Shown piece by piece: positions 17,070 through 24,761 of a stretch of DNA of 42,947 nt. This DNA comes from a virus. The position numbers were made by a program, and so were the translations under genes. A model generated the notes under the pieces. The model saw only the letters and a program-made list of their open reading frames with translations. It made no database searches and was not told the DNA's origin. The stretch spans positions 1-42,947 of IMG/VR virus record IMGVR_UViG_3300035698_007277; one strand, written 5' to 3'. How positions within the stretch are numbered: the stretch's first letter is position 1; each line of letters opens with the position of its first letter.

Positions 17070-17299
17070 TGATTTTTACTAAGAAGTTTTGGATTGAAGC
17101 ATCAGAAAGAGCAGTCAAAACATTTGCACAATTTGTCCTAGCGTTGCAATCGGGTGAGGCATTGAATATTCTTGCTGTTGACTGGGGCCAAACGCTGGGC
17201 GTTGCCCTAGGCGGCGTTCTATTCTCTTACGCTACATCAATTGTTTCAGCGGGAATTAATAAAAAAGGAACTCCCAGTCTAGTAGATGAAGAGGGCTAA
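17069..17299 (+). CDS. r1t-type holin
   Basis: 76 residues. The N-terminal KKFWIEASERAVKTFAQFVL, a central DWGQTLGVALGGVLFSYATSIVSA hydrophobic segment and the C-terminal GTPSLV match the phage r1t holin family, frequent in actinophages. It would permeabilise the membrane so the endolysin or its substrates become accessible. Confidence 0.8.
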   Translation: MIFTKKFWIEASERAVKTFAQFVLALQSGEALNILAVDWGQTLGVALGGVLFSYATSIVSAGINKKGTPSLVDEEG

Positions 17300-17303
17300 C
17301 GCT

Positions 17304-17438
17304 ATGTCTAAAGAAGAAGAACTAGGTCTAGAAGACCTTGCAGACATTGAAGTTTCTGAGCCACCCAAGGGATGGCTTCCCTTAGAAAGCCAGGAAGATT
17401 TCGGCCCTAGAGATGAGGACGATGATGCAGATGGCTAA
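17304..17438 (+). CDS. Small acidic protein before the endolysin
   Basis: 44 residues, about one third Asp/Glu (MSKEEELGLEDLADIEV..., ending EDDDADG). It starts four bases after the holin stop and overlaps the endolysin start by eight bases. No domain is recognised; it may couple translation or act as a lysis chaperone, both guesses. Confidence 0.5.
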   Translation: MSKEEELGLEDLADIEVSEPPKGWLPLESQEDFGPRDEDDDADG

Positions 17439-18324
17439 CAATAGACCAAGTGCAAGCGAAATCCGTCAATCATTTATTGATCATGGTGTTGATGCAAGAT
17501 ACTGGGAAGACTGGGCATCTTCTGGAAGGTCTTGGGGATGGGAAGGCGGAGGACTTAATGGTGTTGTTCTTCACCACACAGCCACCGCCTCGGCGGTTGA
17601 CGGAAATGGTGCCCCAACCTTATACTGGGCAGTAAACGCATATGCCCCAATGAAAGTTGCTAATCAACTAGTAGGCAAAGACCCAGGAACCAACTGGATT
17701 CTTTCTGGCAATGGAACCTATCACTCAGGAATGGGAGGACCTTGGTCTGACATGGGCCTTGGGGTAGGAAACGTTCTACATTGGAGGGCCTGGGGTATTG
17801 AAATTGATGATCCTGGTAGGTCAAAAACTATCAATAGTTATCAAATAGAGCAGGTCGGCAGAACCGTGGCTGCCCTGTGGGATCTTTGTGGGTGGCCAGA
17901 GGATGGCTCTACCATTATTACTCACGGAGATTGGACAGATTCTGGACAGTATCTTAACGAATCAAGTTATGGTCCTCACAGAAACAGGAAGAATGACACC
18001 TTGCGTCAATTTTATAGTCAAGAGTTTTGGAGAAAAGAAGCCCAAAAGTATCGCGTTGGTCAGGAGTTGTGGGATGGAACTGTTCCTAGAATACAGGCAG
18101 TTAAAAACGCTCAAGAAAAAAACTCTGCCAACAAAGCGACATGGCGGGTGGCATGTCGATTATACGACTTAGGCATAAGAGGGAAACTCCCCGCACCGCA
18201 GGGAAGGCAGAAATATCCCAAGAACGCCGTTGCTGATTTCCAAAGATCCCTAGGGTGGGAAAATCCACATGGTGAATTTAGCCCCAACACTCAAAAGAAA
18301 ATGTTTGGGAAAGTAAAGAAGTAG
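17431..18324 (+). CDS. Endolysin: amidase with peptidoglycan-binding-like C-terminus
   Basis: 297 residues from ATG 17431 (an in-frame ATG at 17413 lacks a ribosome site). The Amidase_2/PGRP-like domain spans about residues 10-200, with LNGVVLHHTATAS (zinc histidine), GTYHSGMG, GIEIDD and THGDWTDSGQY, then GPHRNRKNDT with a further histidine. This matches N-acetylmuramoyl-L-alanine amidases. The C-terminal 55 residues (ACRLYDLGIRGKLPAPQGRQ...KNAVADFQRSLGW) look like a peptidoglycan-binding module and recur in the protein at 21966. No signal peptide, so release depends on the holins. Confidence 0.85.
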   Translation: MANNRPSASEIRQSFIDHGVDARYWEDWASSGRSWGWEGGGLNGVVLHHTATASAVDGNGAPTLYWAVNAYAPMKVANQLVGKDPGTNWILSGNGTYHSGMGGPWSDMGLGVGNVLHWRAWGIEIDDPGRSKTINSYQIEQVGRTVAALWDLCGWPEDGSTIITHGDWTDSGQYLNESSYGPHRNRKNDTLRQFYSQEFWRKEAQKYRVGQELWDGTVPRIQAVKNAQEKNSANKATWRVACRLYDLGIRGKLPAPQGRQKYPKNAVADFQRSLGWENPHGEFSPNTQKKMFGKVKK

Positions 18325-18341
18325 TAAGGGGTGATGAAAAG

Positions 18342-18704
18342 ATGAATAAAAAAATTAGTGTTGGAAGCATGGTCTCTTGGAATTCAAGTGGCGGTAAGGC
18401 AGACGGTAAAGATAAAGGCGCTGGTACTTCGGTGGGGTGGACTAGGGCCAATCAATTGGCCAACAGAGAAAGTCTTTCTTTGGATACCGTTAAAAGAATG
18501 TATTCTTACTTCTCTAGACACGAGGTTGACAAGAAAGGTAAGGGATTTTTTTCTGGACCAGACTTCCCATCTAAGGGTAGAGTTATGTGGAACGCTTGGG
18601 GTGGGGATAGCGGATTTTCCTGGTCGAAGAGGATAGTAGAAAGAGAAAGTTCCAATAAAGTCTGGCAGGGATCGGCTTTTAATTTTAACAAATCAAACAA
18701 TTAA
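18342..18704 (+). CDS. Phage protein with SRHEVD/AWGGD signature
   Basis: 120 residues. LSLDTVKRMYSYFSRHEVD followed by GRVMWNAWGGDSGFSWSKRI is a block I know from phage morphogenesis and protease-adjacent proteins, where it often appears at a C-terminus; here it is free-standing. The N-terminus starts with VGSMVSWNSSGGKA, like a hypervariable-surface repeat segment. A structural or assembly role is possible but unproven. Confidence 0.6.
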   Translation: MNKKISVGSMVSWNSSGGKADGKDKGAGTSVGWTRANQLANRESLSLDTVKRMYSYFSRHEVDKKGKGFFSGPDFPSKGRVMWNAWGGDSGFSWSKRIVERESSNKVWQGSAFNFNKSNN

Positions 18705-18713
18705 GGAGTTTTT

Positions 18714-19037
18714 GTGTGGTTTCTTTTAGCAACAGTTCCCTGGGTTATCCTTTCTGTTGTGGCCCTTAAACTTCTCCTAAGATCAAACTCGTATCTAGAA
18801 GAATACGATGACGAGGGAATAGGTTTGACTGAGGCAGTAGCAGATAGTATAATTACAGTTGCGGTATACGAAGATAAGGCTTACTGGGTTCATGAAAATA
18901 TTTTTTATGAAGCAGACCTATTGGTTGAGCCTGATTTAGATACAGCACGACCACTAGATACAATGTCGCTATCTACGGCAAAAGTTGTAGAGTTAATGGA
19001 GATTCTAGACGAACTAGAAGATCACGAAAGGGATTAG
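18714..19037 (+). CDS. Single-pass membrane protein of unknown function
   Basis: 107 residues from GTG 18714 with aaggag eight bases upstream. One N-terminal transmembrane segment (WFLLATVPWVILSVVALKLLL) leads into an acidic cytoplasmic or periplasmic domain with beta strands and a Glu/Asp-rich C-terminal helix. No family recognised. Confidence 0.6.
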   Translation: MWFLLATVPWVILSVVALKLLLRSNSYLEEYDDEGIGLTEAVADSIITVAVYEDKAYWVHENIFYEADLLVEPDLDTARPLDTMSLSTAKVVELMEILDELEDHERD

Positions 19038-19039
19038 TA

Positions 19040-19387
19040 ATGCATGTTGCTGTTCAAGGAACAACCGACTTTTCTAATTATGATGTGTTTATGAGATCAA
19101 TGGGTGTAGCCCTTTCTTATTTTGAAGGAAATGAGTTTAATGTATACAGCCTAGGTCCTAAAAAAGTAAATCAGTTTACGGCTGAGTTCTGCAACCTGTC
19201 TGAGAATGGACTCAAGGCTAGGGGAATTGGCATTAATTTTTTCAATGTCTCTCCATCATTTTTTGTAGAAAACGTAAGCCTGTTTGATTATTTTATATTT
19301 CTTTCTAATCCAGACCATAGGTGGGCGTCTAAGTTAGCGAACTTTGCTGAAAGTAGTGGCGTTCCTATGGATATATTTAGATATTAG
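19040..19387 (+). CDS. SLOG/YspA-like nucleotide-binding-fold protein (tentative)
   Basis: 115 residues. It has a Rossmann-like pattern: strand MHVAVQGTTDFSNYDVFMRSMG, then FNVYSLGPKKVNQF and a late FDYFIFLSNPDHRWASKLANFAESSG, reminiscent of the SLOG superfamily (DUF2493/YpsA), which binds nucleotides or their derivatives. Followed 9 bases later by a deaminase, which fits nucleotide metabolism. The family call is tentative. Confidence 0.4.
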   Translation: MHVAVQGTTDFSNYDVFMRSMGVALSYFEGNEFNVYSLGPKKVNQFTAEFCNLSENGLKARGIGINFFNVSPSFFVENVSLFDYFIFLSNPDHRWASKLANFAESSGVPMDIFRY

Positions 19388-19396
19388 GCTGTACTG

Positions 19397-19777
19397 ATGA
19401 TGTCAAAAAAAGATAAATCGTATCTAAGTTTTGCTAGATATTGTGCAACAAAGTCTAACTCAAGAAAAACTCATGGGGCGGTTATTGTTAAGGGTGGAAG
19501 AGTTCTAGGAACTGGATTTAATAAGGATAGAAACGACCCAAGCGTTGTTTCACCAGAGCACATTAAGGAGTACTGCTCCTTCCACGCAGAAGAGGTGGCT
19601 ATAAAGGAGGCAGGACAAGATAATTTAAGAAATGCTGTAATATATGTGGCAAGAATAAATCGTCAGGGATTAGACAGAGACAGCAAGCCTTGTTCCCGCT
19701 GTAATGCTTTGATAAAGCGAGTTGGAATAAAGCGAGTTATCTTTACCGCTGAAATTGGAGAAATAAATGTTAGTTAA
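19397..19777 (+). CDS. Cytidine/deoxycytidylate deaminase-type enzyme
   Basis: 126 residues. The zinc site is complete: CSFHAEEVAIKEA (HAE, with proton-shuttling glutamate) and KPCSRCNALIKRVG (PCxxC). THGAVIVKGGRVLGTGFNKD is the usual substrate-binding start. It could deaminate dCMP, cytidine or a related pool nucleotide to support phage DNA synthesis; substrate choice is not readable here. It overlaps its downstream neighbour by 11 bases. Confidence 0.82.
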   Translation: MMSKKDKSYLSFARYCATKSNSRKTHGAVIVKGGRVLGTGFNKDRNDPSVVSPEHIKEYCSFHAEEVAIKEAGQDNLRNAVIYVARINRQGLDRDSKPCSRCNALIKRVGIKRVIFTAEIGEINVS

Positions 19778-19982
19778 TGGTTTGTTAGAAATGGAAAAGA
19801 TAGTAGACTCCAGAGAAGATCTAGATTGGCATGGGTGGGATGTCGTAAGATATTTTAATAACGGGTCGATTATGTCAAAAGACTCTGTTTTCATTAACAA
19901 TAAATGGCTTAAGAGAAAGATCTATCCAGTAAAGGAAGACGGATGGAACGTTCCTGATTCTTTTGGGGGCAGCCTTGCGTAA
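19767..19982 (+). CDS. Small protein of unknown function
   Basis: 71 residues, overlapping the deaminase and the WhiB gene. It contains WHGWDVVRYFNNGSIMSKDSVFINNKWLKRKIYPV, a beta-rich block that looks like a compact barrel, with a basic patch. Function unknown. Confidence 0.55.
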   Translation: MLVNGLLEMEKIVDSREDLDWHGWDVVRYFNNGSIMSKDSVFINNKWLKRKIYPVKEDGWNVPDSFGGSLA

Positions 19983-20256
19983 CTGGAAGGATGAAGCAAA
20001 ATGCTTGGACATGGACACTAACTTATTTTTTGACAAGTATGAAGAAGACCCACACCTTGCTGGATCAGTAGACAACATATGCAAAAGGTGCCCCGTAAAT
20101 AAACAATGTTTTGCATGGGGAATATCTAACAAAGAGTGGGGGGTATGGGGAGGGGTCTACCTCAAAGAAGGAAAGATTGATAAGGAGTTCAACGCCCACA
20201 AGGAAAAGGGAGACTGGTTTGATATTTGGGAGTCTTTGACGATGGAGACACAGTGA
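19963..20256 (+). CDS. whiB: WhiB-family transcription regulator
   Basis: Up to 97 residues. All WhiB hallmarks are present: a first cysteine in EAKCLDMDTNLFF, the NICKRCPVNKQC triad giving CxxCx5C, and the G(V/I)WGG turn (WGVWGGVYLKEGK) followed by a basic stretch. Four cysteines bind a [4Fe-4S] cluster. The family is confined to Actinobacteria and their phages, so this fixes the host phylum. Phage WhiB proteins are known to interfere with host WhiB regulators. The start is uncertain: TTG 19963 or TTG 19975; there is no ATG. Confidence 0.9.
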   Translation: MGAALRNWKDEAKCLDMDTNLFFDKYEEDPHLAGSVDNICKRCPVNKQCFAWGISNKEWGVWGGVYLKEGKIDKEFNAHKEKGDWFDIWESLTMETQ

Positions 20257-20507
20257 AGTACACCCCAGACGTGTCCGCCGCCATTAAGTCTATCCCCATG
20301 CCAGTGGAGATCCCAGTTGATATCGTTGACTACGGAGAGTATCTGGGGATACGATTTTATGAAAGTGACTGGTCGCATCTTTCTGAAAGCGAGAGGTATA
20401 AGATGGCTATTTATTTCCAGGCCCTGAAAAAGATGCTAGAAAAAGGTGGGGTTCTGTCAACATTGGACCCAGTGTATGATAAGCCAGGAGTGCAAAGGTT
20501 GTCATGA
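20253..20507 (+). CDS. Small protein of unknown function
   Basis: 84 residues from GTG 20253, chosen because it overlaps the WhiB stop as GTGA with ggaga upstream; a TTG at 20226 would add nine residues. Contains IPMPVEIPVDIVDYGEYLGIRFYESDW and a helical second half (SESERYKMAIYFQALKKML). Function unknown. Confidence 0.6.
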   Translation: MKYTPDVSAAIKSIPMPVEIPVDIVDYGEYLGIRFYESDWSHLSESERYKMAIYFQALKKMLEKGGVLSTLDPVYDKPGVQRLS

Positions 20508-21577
20508 CCATTTTTATTTCTATCGCGTCCTATAGAGATCCCCAAATTATAAAAACGATAAGAAGCATTTTGGATAATGCAGATAATCCCGAACAGATAC
20601 ATTTTGGAATTGTCTCTCAGGAGTCTAGGGGCAATCACCCAGACCTCTCTTGGATATCTAATAAGGCCAGGGTGGTTGAGATGCACTACAAGGAGGCTAG
20701 GGGAGCGGGGTACGCAAGAAAACTTTGCATGGAGTTGTATGATGGGCAAGACTATTTTCTGCAAATAGATTCTCACATGAGGTTCTCTAAATCTTGGGAC
20801 TCAAAATTAATTAAAATGTTAAAGAAGGCTCAAGAAATAGATGGTAGCAAGAAGATTATTTTAAGCCAGTTCCCCGCACCATACATGGTGTTGACCGATA
20901 ATTCCGATCACTATTTAAAAAACGATAAAAGTTTTTGGGATAGGCCGTCTTGGACTACAGTAGAAAGTACTTGGGGTGGATTTTGGTCGGGGGCAAGACA
21001 AGAAATTGAAGACCTGTCCCTGCCACATAAAACTCATACGCTGCTGGCAGGATATATTTTTTCCACGGGTAAACTTGTAGAGGAAGTCCCCTATGATGAG
21101 AGAATATCTTTTATGGGGGAGGAACTGTGCTTTGCTATTCGTGCATATACGAGGGGGTGGGAACTTTATGCCCCTAATGAAATGGTTTGCTGGCACTTCT
21201 ACAAAAGAGAAGAAGACCCCAAGATATGGAAAGATAATATAATGTCAAGGTCTTGGAGCGAAATAGAAATGTATTCTCAGAAGGTTCAAAAAAATGTTTT
21301 GTTGGGAATTGAGAAAGGGGTCTTTGGTGTAGGTGATGTAAAAAGATATCATGAATATCAAAAGATGATCGGCATAAACTTTGCAAAATTCTATAAGGAA
21401 GAGTTGCATGACAGGGTAAACCTTGGTACAGTAAGTAGAGAAATTATTTTTGATGATAATTTTAATTTACTGGAAATAACTAAAAGCGGATACTGTAATA
21501 ATAATTTACATGTTGATTGTGCAAAAAACGATATATGCATGTGTCATTGTCATGATGAGGTGTTAAGTGAGTCCTAA
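20504..21577 (+). CDS. GlcNAc-transferase-type glycosyltransferase with Cys/His tail
   Basis: 357 residues. A GT-A fold is indicated by IFISIASYRDPQIIKTIRSI at the start, RGAGYARKLCMELYDGQDYFLQIDSHMRF near residue 66 (DxH metal site) and later FSTGKLVEEVPYDERISFMGEE. This matches the GlcNAc family of transferases acting on protein or sugar acceptors. The last ~25 residues form a Cys/His cluster (C-x4-H-x2-C-x5-C-x-C-x-C-H) absent from the usual family and shared with the small gene at 28402. It overlaps the next gene by 11 bases. Confidence 0.78.
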   Translation: MTIFISIASYRDPQIIKTIRSILDNADNPEQIHFGIVSQESRGNHPDLSWISNKARVVEMHYKEARGAGYARKLCMELYDGQDYFLQIDSHMRFSKSWDSKLIKMLKKAQEIDGSKKIILSQFPAPYMVLTDNSDHYLKNDKSFWDRPSWTTVESTWGGFWSGARQEIEDLSLPHKTHTLLAGYIFSTGKLVEEVPYDERISFMGEELCFAIRAYTRGWELYAPNEMVCWHFYKREEDPKIWKDNIMSRSWSEIEMYSQKVQKNVLLGIEKGVFGVGDVKRYHEYQKMIGINFAKFYKEELHDRVNLGTVSREIIFDDNFNLLEITKSGYCNNNLHVDCAKNDICMCHCHDEVLSES

Positions 21578-21785
21578 ATTAATATCAAAAATAGAAAGAA
21601 AAGGTTTGTTTTTTGAGGCATCCTTTGTCAAAAAAGAATGGTCGGAGGACATGTGCACCCATGAAATAGTGGGGTGCATAAAAAAAAGATTTTTCTTTAA
21701 AAGAAAAGCATATCTTTGGACACAAGAAGTAATATTAAAAGATATTATTAATAACAACTATGTGGAGGTAATTACGGATGGATGA
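21567..21785 (+). CDS. Small basic protein of unknown function
   Basis: 72 residues, GTG start overlapping the glycosyltransferase. A basic aromatic stretch (KKRFFFKRKAYLW) lies between two beta-like segments, with two cysteines (MCTHEIVGC). It overlaps the next gene by 8 bases. Function unknown. Confidence 0.5.
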   Translation: MSPKLISKIERKGLFFEASFVKKEWSEDMCTHEIVGCIKKRFFFKRKAYLWTQEVILKDIINNNYVEVITDG

Positions 21786-21963
21786 AAAAGAAGTTCTTCT
21801 TGCAACGCTAAATAGTACTGTTTCTAGAGTATCAAAAATGGCTCAGTCATATGAACTTGAATTGGCCAATCTTACGGCAGAGGTTATTCGTCTTCAGATG
21901 ACGATCAAGAGTCTTTCTGAAGGTGCAGAATCAATTACAAGCAAGAAGCCTGAGGGGAAGTAG
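21778..21963 (+). CDS. Small coiled-coil protein
   Basis: 61 residues, almost wholly a heptad-repeat helix (about residues 3-48, SRVSKMAQSYELELANLTAEV). It probably forms a coiled coil. Unknown function; it is coupled to the wall-associated gene that follows. Confidence 0.55.
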   Translation: MDEKEVLLATLNSTVSRVSKMAQSYELELANLTAEVIRLQMTIKSLSEGAESITSKKPEGK

Positions 21964-21965
21964 TC

Positions 21966-22589
21966 ATGTCATTGTCTAAATCTGGTCAAAAATTAATAGA
22001 TCAAATATCTCACAGATGGCCTAATGCAACCTTTAATGTCGACCAGTCTGAAAAGTCAAGATCATTTACTGTAAATATTGAAAGCCCACGAGAATCCTGG
22101 TGGCTTACTGAGCAAATTGCTGCTTTCTGTAAAAGAAAGAGTCCAGGCTATGTCAGACTATCTTATTTAAAGCACAACAGTTTTGTTTTTGATGCGTCTA
22201 ATCAGGGTCACTTTTGGGAAAAAATAACTTCTTCAGAAGAGGGAATTGGAAACTACATTGAGGTCGGTATGTCAACTCATGGAGAGAAGGACGACATGCC
22301 CTTTGATATTCCCATTCTTTCAGGTAAGGCGCTAGAATGTGTGCCCCCTTTATTTGATAAACTTATGGTTTCTATTAATCTAAACCTAGCATCATCAGAT
22401 GTTTATAATCTTGCTTGTCGAATGAAAGAACTTGGATTTATCGATGGCCCCGTACTCCCTGAGGGGAGGCAGAGGTATCCACACACCGCTATTAGGGGAA
22501 TGCAAGATTACATAGGATTGCCAAGGTCCGACTACGATACCGACCTACACTGGCTTATTTGGAATGAACTGCGAATCTCTTCTCTCTAA
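21966..22589 (+). CDS. Cell-wall-associated protein with endolysin-like C-terminus
   Basis: 207 residues. The C-terminal part (ACRMKELGFIDGPVLPEGRQ, then RYPHTAIRGMQDYIGL) closely parallels the endolysin C-terminus (ACRLYDLGIRGKLPAPQGRQ). So both proteins probably bind the same wall ligand. The N-terminal 140 residues contain GNYIEVGMSTHGEKDDMPFDIPILSG, a layout like the end of M15-type peptidase domains in phage lysins, but the expected zinc residues are not clear, so it could be inactive or different. A tail-associated or second lytic protein is possible. Confidence 0.55.
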   Translation: MSLSKSGQKLIDQISHRWPNATFNVDQSEKSRSFTVNIESPRESWWLTEQIAAFCKRKSPGYVRLSYLKHNSFVFDASNQGHFWEKITSSEEGIGNYIEVGMSTHGEKDDMPFDIPILSGKALECVPPLFDKLMVSINLNLASSDVYNLACRMKELGFIDGPVLPEGRQRYPHTAIRGMQDYIGLPRSDYDTDLHWLIWNELRISSL

Positions 22590-22602
22590 GATTGGTTGAC
22601 TT

Positions 22603-23172
22603 ATGAATTTAATGAAAATGTTTTCTTTTACATGCTCTATGCTTTTTGTTATTCCCTGCATTTATGGTGAAGTTTCCGATAACTATTCACAAAAACCAGA
22701 AAAGTTATATTTTTATCAAGCCTCTTCTAATGAGCCTCGTAGTGTAAAGAATGAAAGACGGCCACGAGCGCAATCTTTTTCTTGTAAGGACAAGACGGCC
22801 CAAATTCTACATAAGGCTGGATTTAGGGGCCAGTCCCACAAAATGGCGTGGGCTATTACATATAGAGAGTCTAAGCATCAAAATCTAGATGAAAGCAGCA
22901 GGCACTTTACTGGTGCTTTGGGATTTTGGCAGGTACAAACAAGCGCTCACTCAAACAATGGCTGGTGGTCTAGGGAGGCAATGCTCAATCCACTAGAGCA
23001 GTCTAAAATTGTTTATAAGTATATGTCCAATAAAGGAACAAACTGGGTTCCATGGGGACTCAACCGTGATGGCTCTTTAAATACCACAAACTACGGCGGC
23101 TGGTCTTCGTGGCAACATGAGAACTGGATAATGAAGAACTTTAGGGTCGGACTTAGCAAGTATCCTTGTTGA
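22603..23172 (+). CDS. Exported lysozyme-like transglycosylase
   Basis: 189 residues. An N-terminal hydrophobic segment (LMKMFSFTCSMLFVIPCIYG) looks like a signal peptide. The second half has an SLT/lysozyme-like pattern: KMAWAITYRESKHQ (catalytic glutamate), TGALGFWQVQTSAHSNNGWW, then LNPLEQSKIVYKYMSNKGTNWVPWG. It would cleave glycan strands outside the membrane. Third wall-active protein in 5 kb. Its 3' end overlaps the convergent gene at 23153 by 20 bases. Confidence 0.7.
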   Translation: MNLMKMFSFTCSMLFVIPCIYGEVSDNYSQKPEKLYFYQASSNEPRSVKNERRPRAQSFSCKDKTAQILHKAGFRGQSHKMAWAITYRESKHQNLDESSRHFTGALGFWQVQTSAHSNNGWWSREAMLNPLEQSKIVYKYMSNKGTNWVPWGLNRDGSLNTTNYGGWSSWQHENWIMKNFRVGLSKYPC

Positions 23173-23890
23173 TTTTTTCAAGATGAAACCCATCCCTAAC
23201 GATTGACAGATGGCCATGGGCCTTGAATAAAGTCATCTCTGGGTCAGGCTCTTCAATGTTTTTTATATAATCGTTATCTTCATCTACCCATATAGGAAAT
23301 ATCTTGTCATTAATTTCAAAATTATCTTCAATCTCGTCTCCACTTCTCAGGTGGATTTCTATGATCTTACCGCCTTTGATTTCGATGTTAAAGCAAGTTG
23401 TTTTTTCATCGTCAAGCCAATTAACAAAGTATGGAAGTTTTTCGGGAGGTATCCCATGAGACAAGGAGACCTTTTCCCAATAATTAAATTTAGTTAAATT
23501 TTCATCAGAGAACAGTACTCCACGCCACACAGAAACTAGGTGCCATTTACCGTGTACTGTTTTTCTATAATTTAAAGAAAACTGATCACCCTCTACCCAC
23601 TCACACCAAAAATTACCAGGGGGAATCAGATCATGATTTATAATTCTTTTAAACATGTAGGGGTGGTAGAAAAACTTTTTTGCCTCTATCCCCAGACCAT
23701 ATAAATTGTATGTCGGTCGTTGTATGTACCACCCTTCTTTTTCAGGAGGCACTGCGGCAGGTCCAGCGTGCAAGCCTTGTAGCAGGGCTAATTCAAGTTT
23801 ATTAAATGTCCACCTGTGCTCCGTGTTCTTATACATATTCCAGGACTGGCTATCGGAAACAGAAGATATAGGAAGAAATTCTTTTGACAT
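23153..23890 (-). CDS. Large protein of unknown function, lone - strand gene of the left arm
   Basis: 245 residues in the opposite orientation to all neighbours. It is rich in tryptophan and aromatic motifs (SQSWNMYKNTEHRWTFNK, YNLYGLGIEAKKFFYHPY, FWCEWVEGDQFSLNY) and acidic at the end. I recognise the WTFNK/EWVEGDQFS type from marine and actinophage hypothetical proteins but no function. It has its own leaderless promoter and no gene partner on its strand, so it behaves like a moron. It shares a divergent control region with the lipoprotein gene. Confidence 0.65.
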   Translation of the reverse strand: MSKEFLPISSVSDSQSWNMYKNTEHRWTFNKLELALLQGLHAGPAAVPPEKEGWYIQRPTYNLYGLGIEAKKFFYHPYMFKRIINHDLIPPGNFWCEWVEGDQFSLNYRKTVHGKWHLVSVWRGVLFSDENLTKFNYWEKVSLSHGIPPEKLPYFVNWLDDEKTTCFNIEIKGGKIIEIHLRSGDEIEDNFEINDKIFPIWVDEDNDYIKNIEEPDPEMTLFKAHGHLSIVRDGFHLEKINKDTC

Positions 23891-23896
23891 AGAAGA

Positions 23897-23905
23897 ATTC
23901 TATCA
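23897..23905 (-). promoter_or_regulatory. Extended -10 (TGATAGAAT) on the - strand
   Basis: Read on the - strand, TAGAAT lies six bases before ATG 23890 with TG one base upstream. There is no ribosome site, so this gene should also be translated from a leaderless mRNA. Confidence 0.5.
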
Positions 23906-23969
23906 TGTAGAATATAACTGAAATACGCTTTCTTATATAACAATTAATCAAAACTAACAAAGGAATAGA

Positions 23970-24365
23970 ATGAAGAAAACACTTGTTGCAGTCCTGGTGG
24001 CTGCCTCAGCATTTTTCGTAGCATCTTGCTCTACTGCTGACCCAAGTGATGGCAGGACCTCTACAAATGGTCAGCCATCATTTCCAGATCAGTCCGATTC
24101 ATCAGAAATATCTTCACAGCAAATGTATTTGAATTTTGTTCGTGAGCAGGGCGGGATATACGCTGCCACGGCAAGCGATCTATCAATTATTAATCTAGGA
24201 AATATTATTTGTGAAGGATATCGAAAAGGATTGTCACAGGATGACATTACTGGGGTGCTGGCGGTGTCTTTAATTGAGAACAATATGAATAACGAACAGG
24301 GTTACGTTCTTGCCGCAGCACTAATTGTTGGAGCAGAAAGATACCTATGTTACACATATGCTTAA
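23970..24365 (+). CDS. DUF732-type lipoprotein
   Basis: 131 residues. A lipoprotein signal is clear: KKTLVAVLVAASAFFVASC, with cysteine in a VASC lipobox, then a Ser/Thr/Pro-rich linker. The C-terminal domain (YLNFVREQGGIYAATASDL...NIICEGYRKGL...RYLCYTYA) has the two cysteines and helices of DUF732, a family typical of mycobacterial and other actinobacterial secreted proteins. A host-derived surface protein in a phage may block superinfecting phages. Ribosome site aaagga; a TATAAC box lies near 23936. Confidence 0.75.
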   Translation: MKKTLVAVLVAASAFFVASCSTADPSDGRTSTNGQPSFPDQSDSSEISSQQMYLNFVREQGGIYAATASDLSIINLGNIICEGYRKGLSQDDITGVLAVSLIENNMNNEQGYVLAAALIVGAERYLCYTYA

Positions 24366-24389
24366 GCAAGGCAATGTTTTAGTACCCTT

Positions 24390-24398
24390 TGGTACAAT
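24390..24398 (+). promoter_or_regulatory. Extended -10 (TGGTACAAT), predicted leaderless promoter
   Basis: TACAAT lies six bases before ATG 24405 with TG one base upstream and no ribosome site, starting a new unit after the lipoprotein gene that runs into the glycosyltransferases. Confidence 0.5.
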
Positions 24399-24404
24399 TG
24401 GTTT

Positions 24405-24758
24405 ATGACTTTATACGATATGCTCACGCTAGAAGAGAAGGCATTCCACCGATCTCTTGTCTCTATATCTAGACAGTACGGCCCTTTTGATCAGGGCACA
24501 TCCAGCATTTGGGTGGGTTACGAAAACCCCGAAGAAAACGAAGACAAAGTGATTGGAGTCAAGTGCTCTAATTGCAGCCTGTATATGGGTGGCGGCAAGT
24601 GCATGATCCTTTCTTATTTAGTCGAAGACGAAGGAAAGTGCAGGCTCGCCGCAATACCTGATGGACTCGTTAACGCAAAATATAAAGAAGATGAGAGTAT
24701 GGGCAAGTCATATTCATGGAACGGAAATTTTTCCCCAATAAGCAAGGGATCGGAATAG
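24405..24758 (+). CDS. Cysteine-rich phage protein
   Basis: 117 residues. A cysteine set CSNCSLYMGGGKCMI...EDEGKCRL resembles small high-potential iron-sulfur-like or zinc modules (CxxC...C...C). It follows with AAIPDGLVN. Such proteins occur beside phage structural genes. Function unknown, and whether it binds a metal is inference. Confidence 0.55.
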   Translation: MTLYDMLTLEEKAFHRSLVSISRQYGPFDQGTSSIWVGYENPEENEDKVIGVKCSNCSLYMGGGKCMILSYLVEDEGKCRLAAIPDGLVNAKYKEDESMGKSYSWNGNFSPISKGSE

Positions 24759-24761
24759 ATT

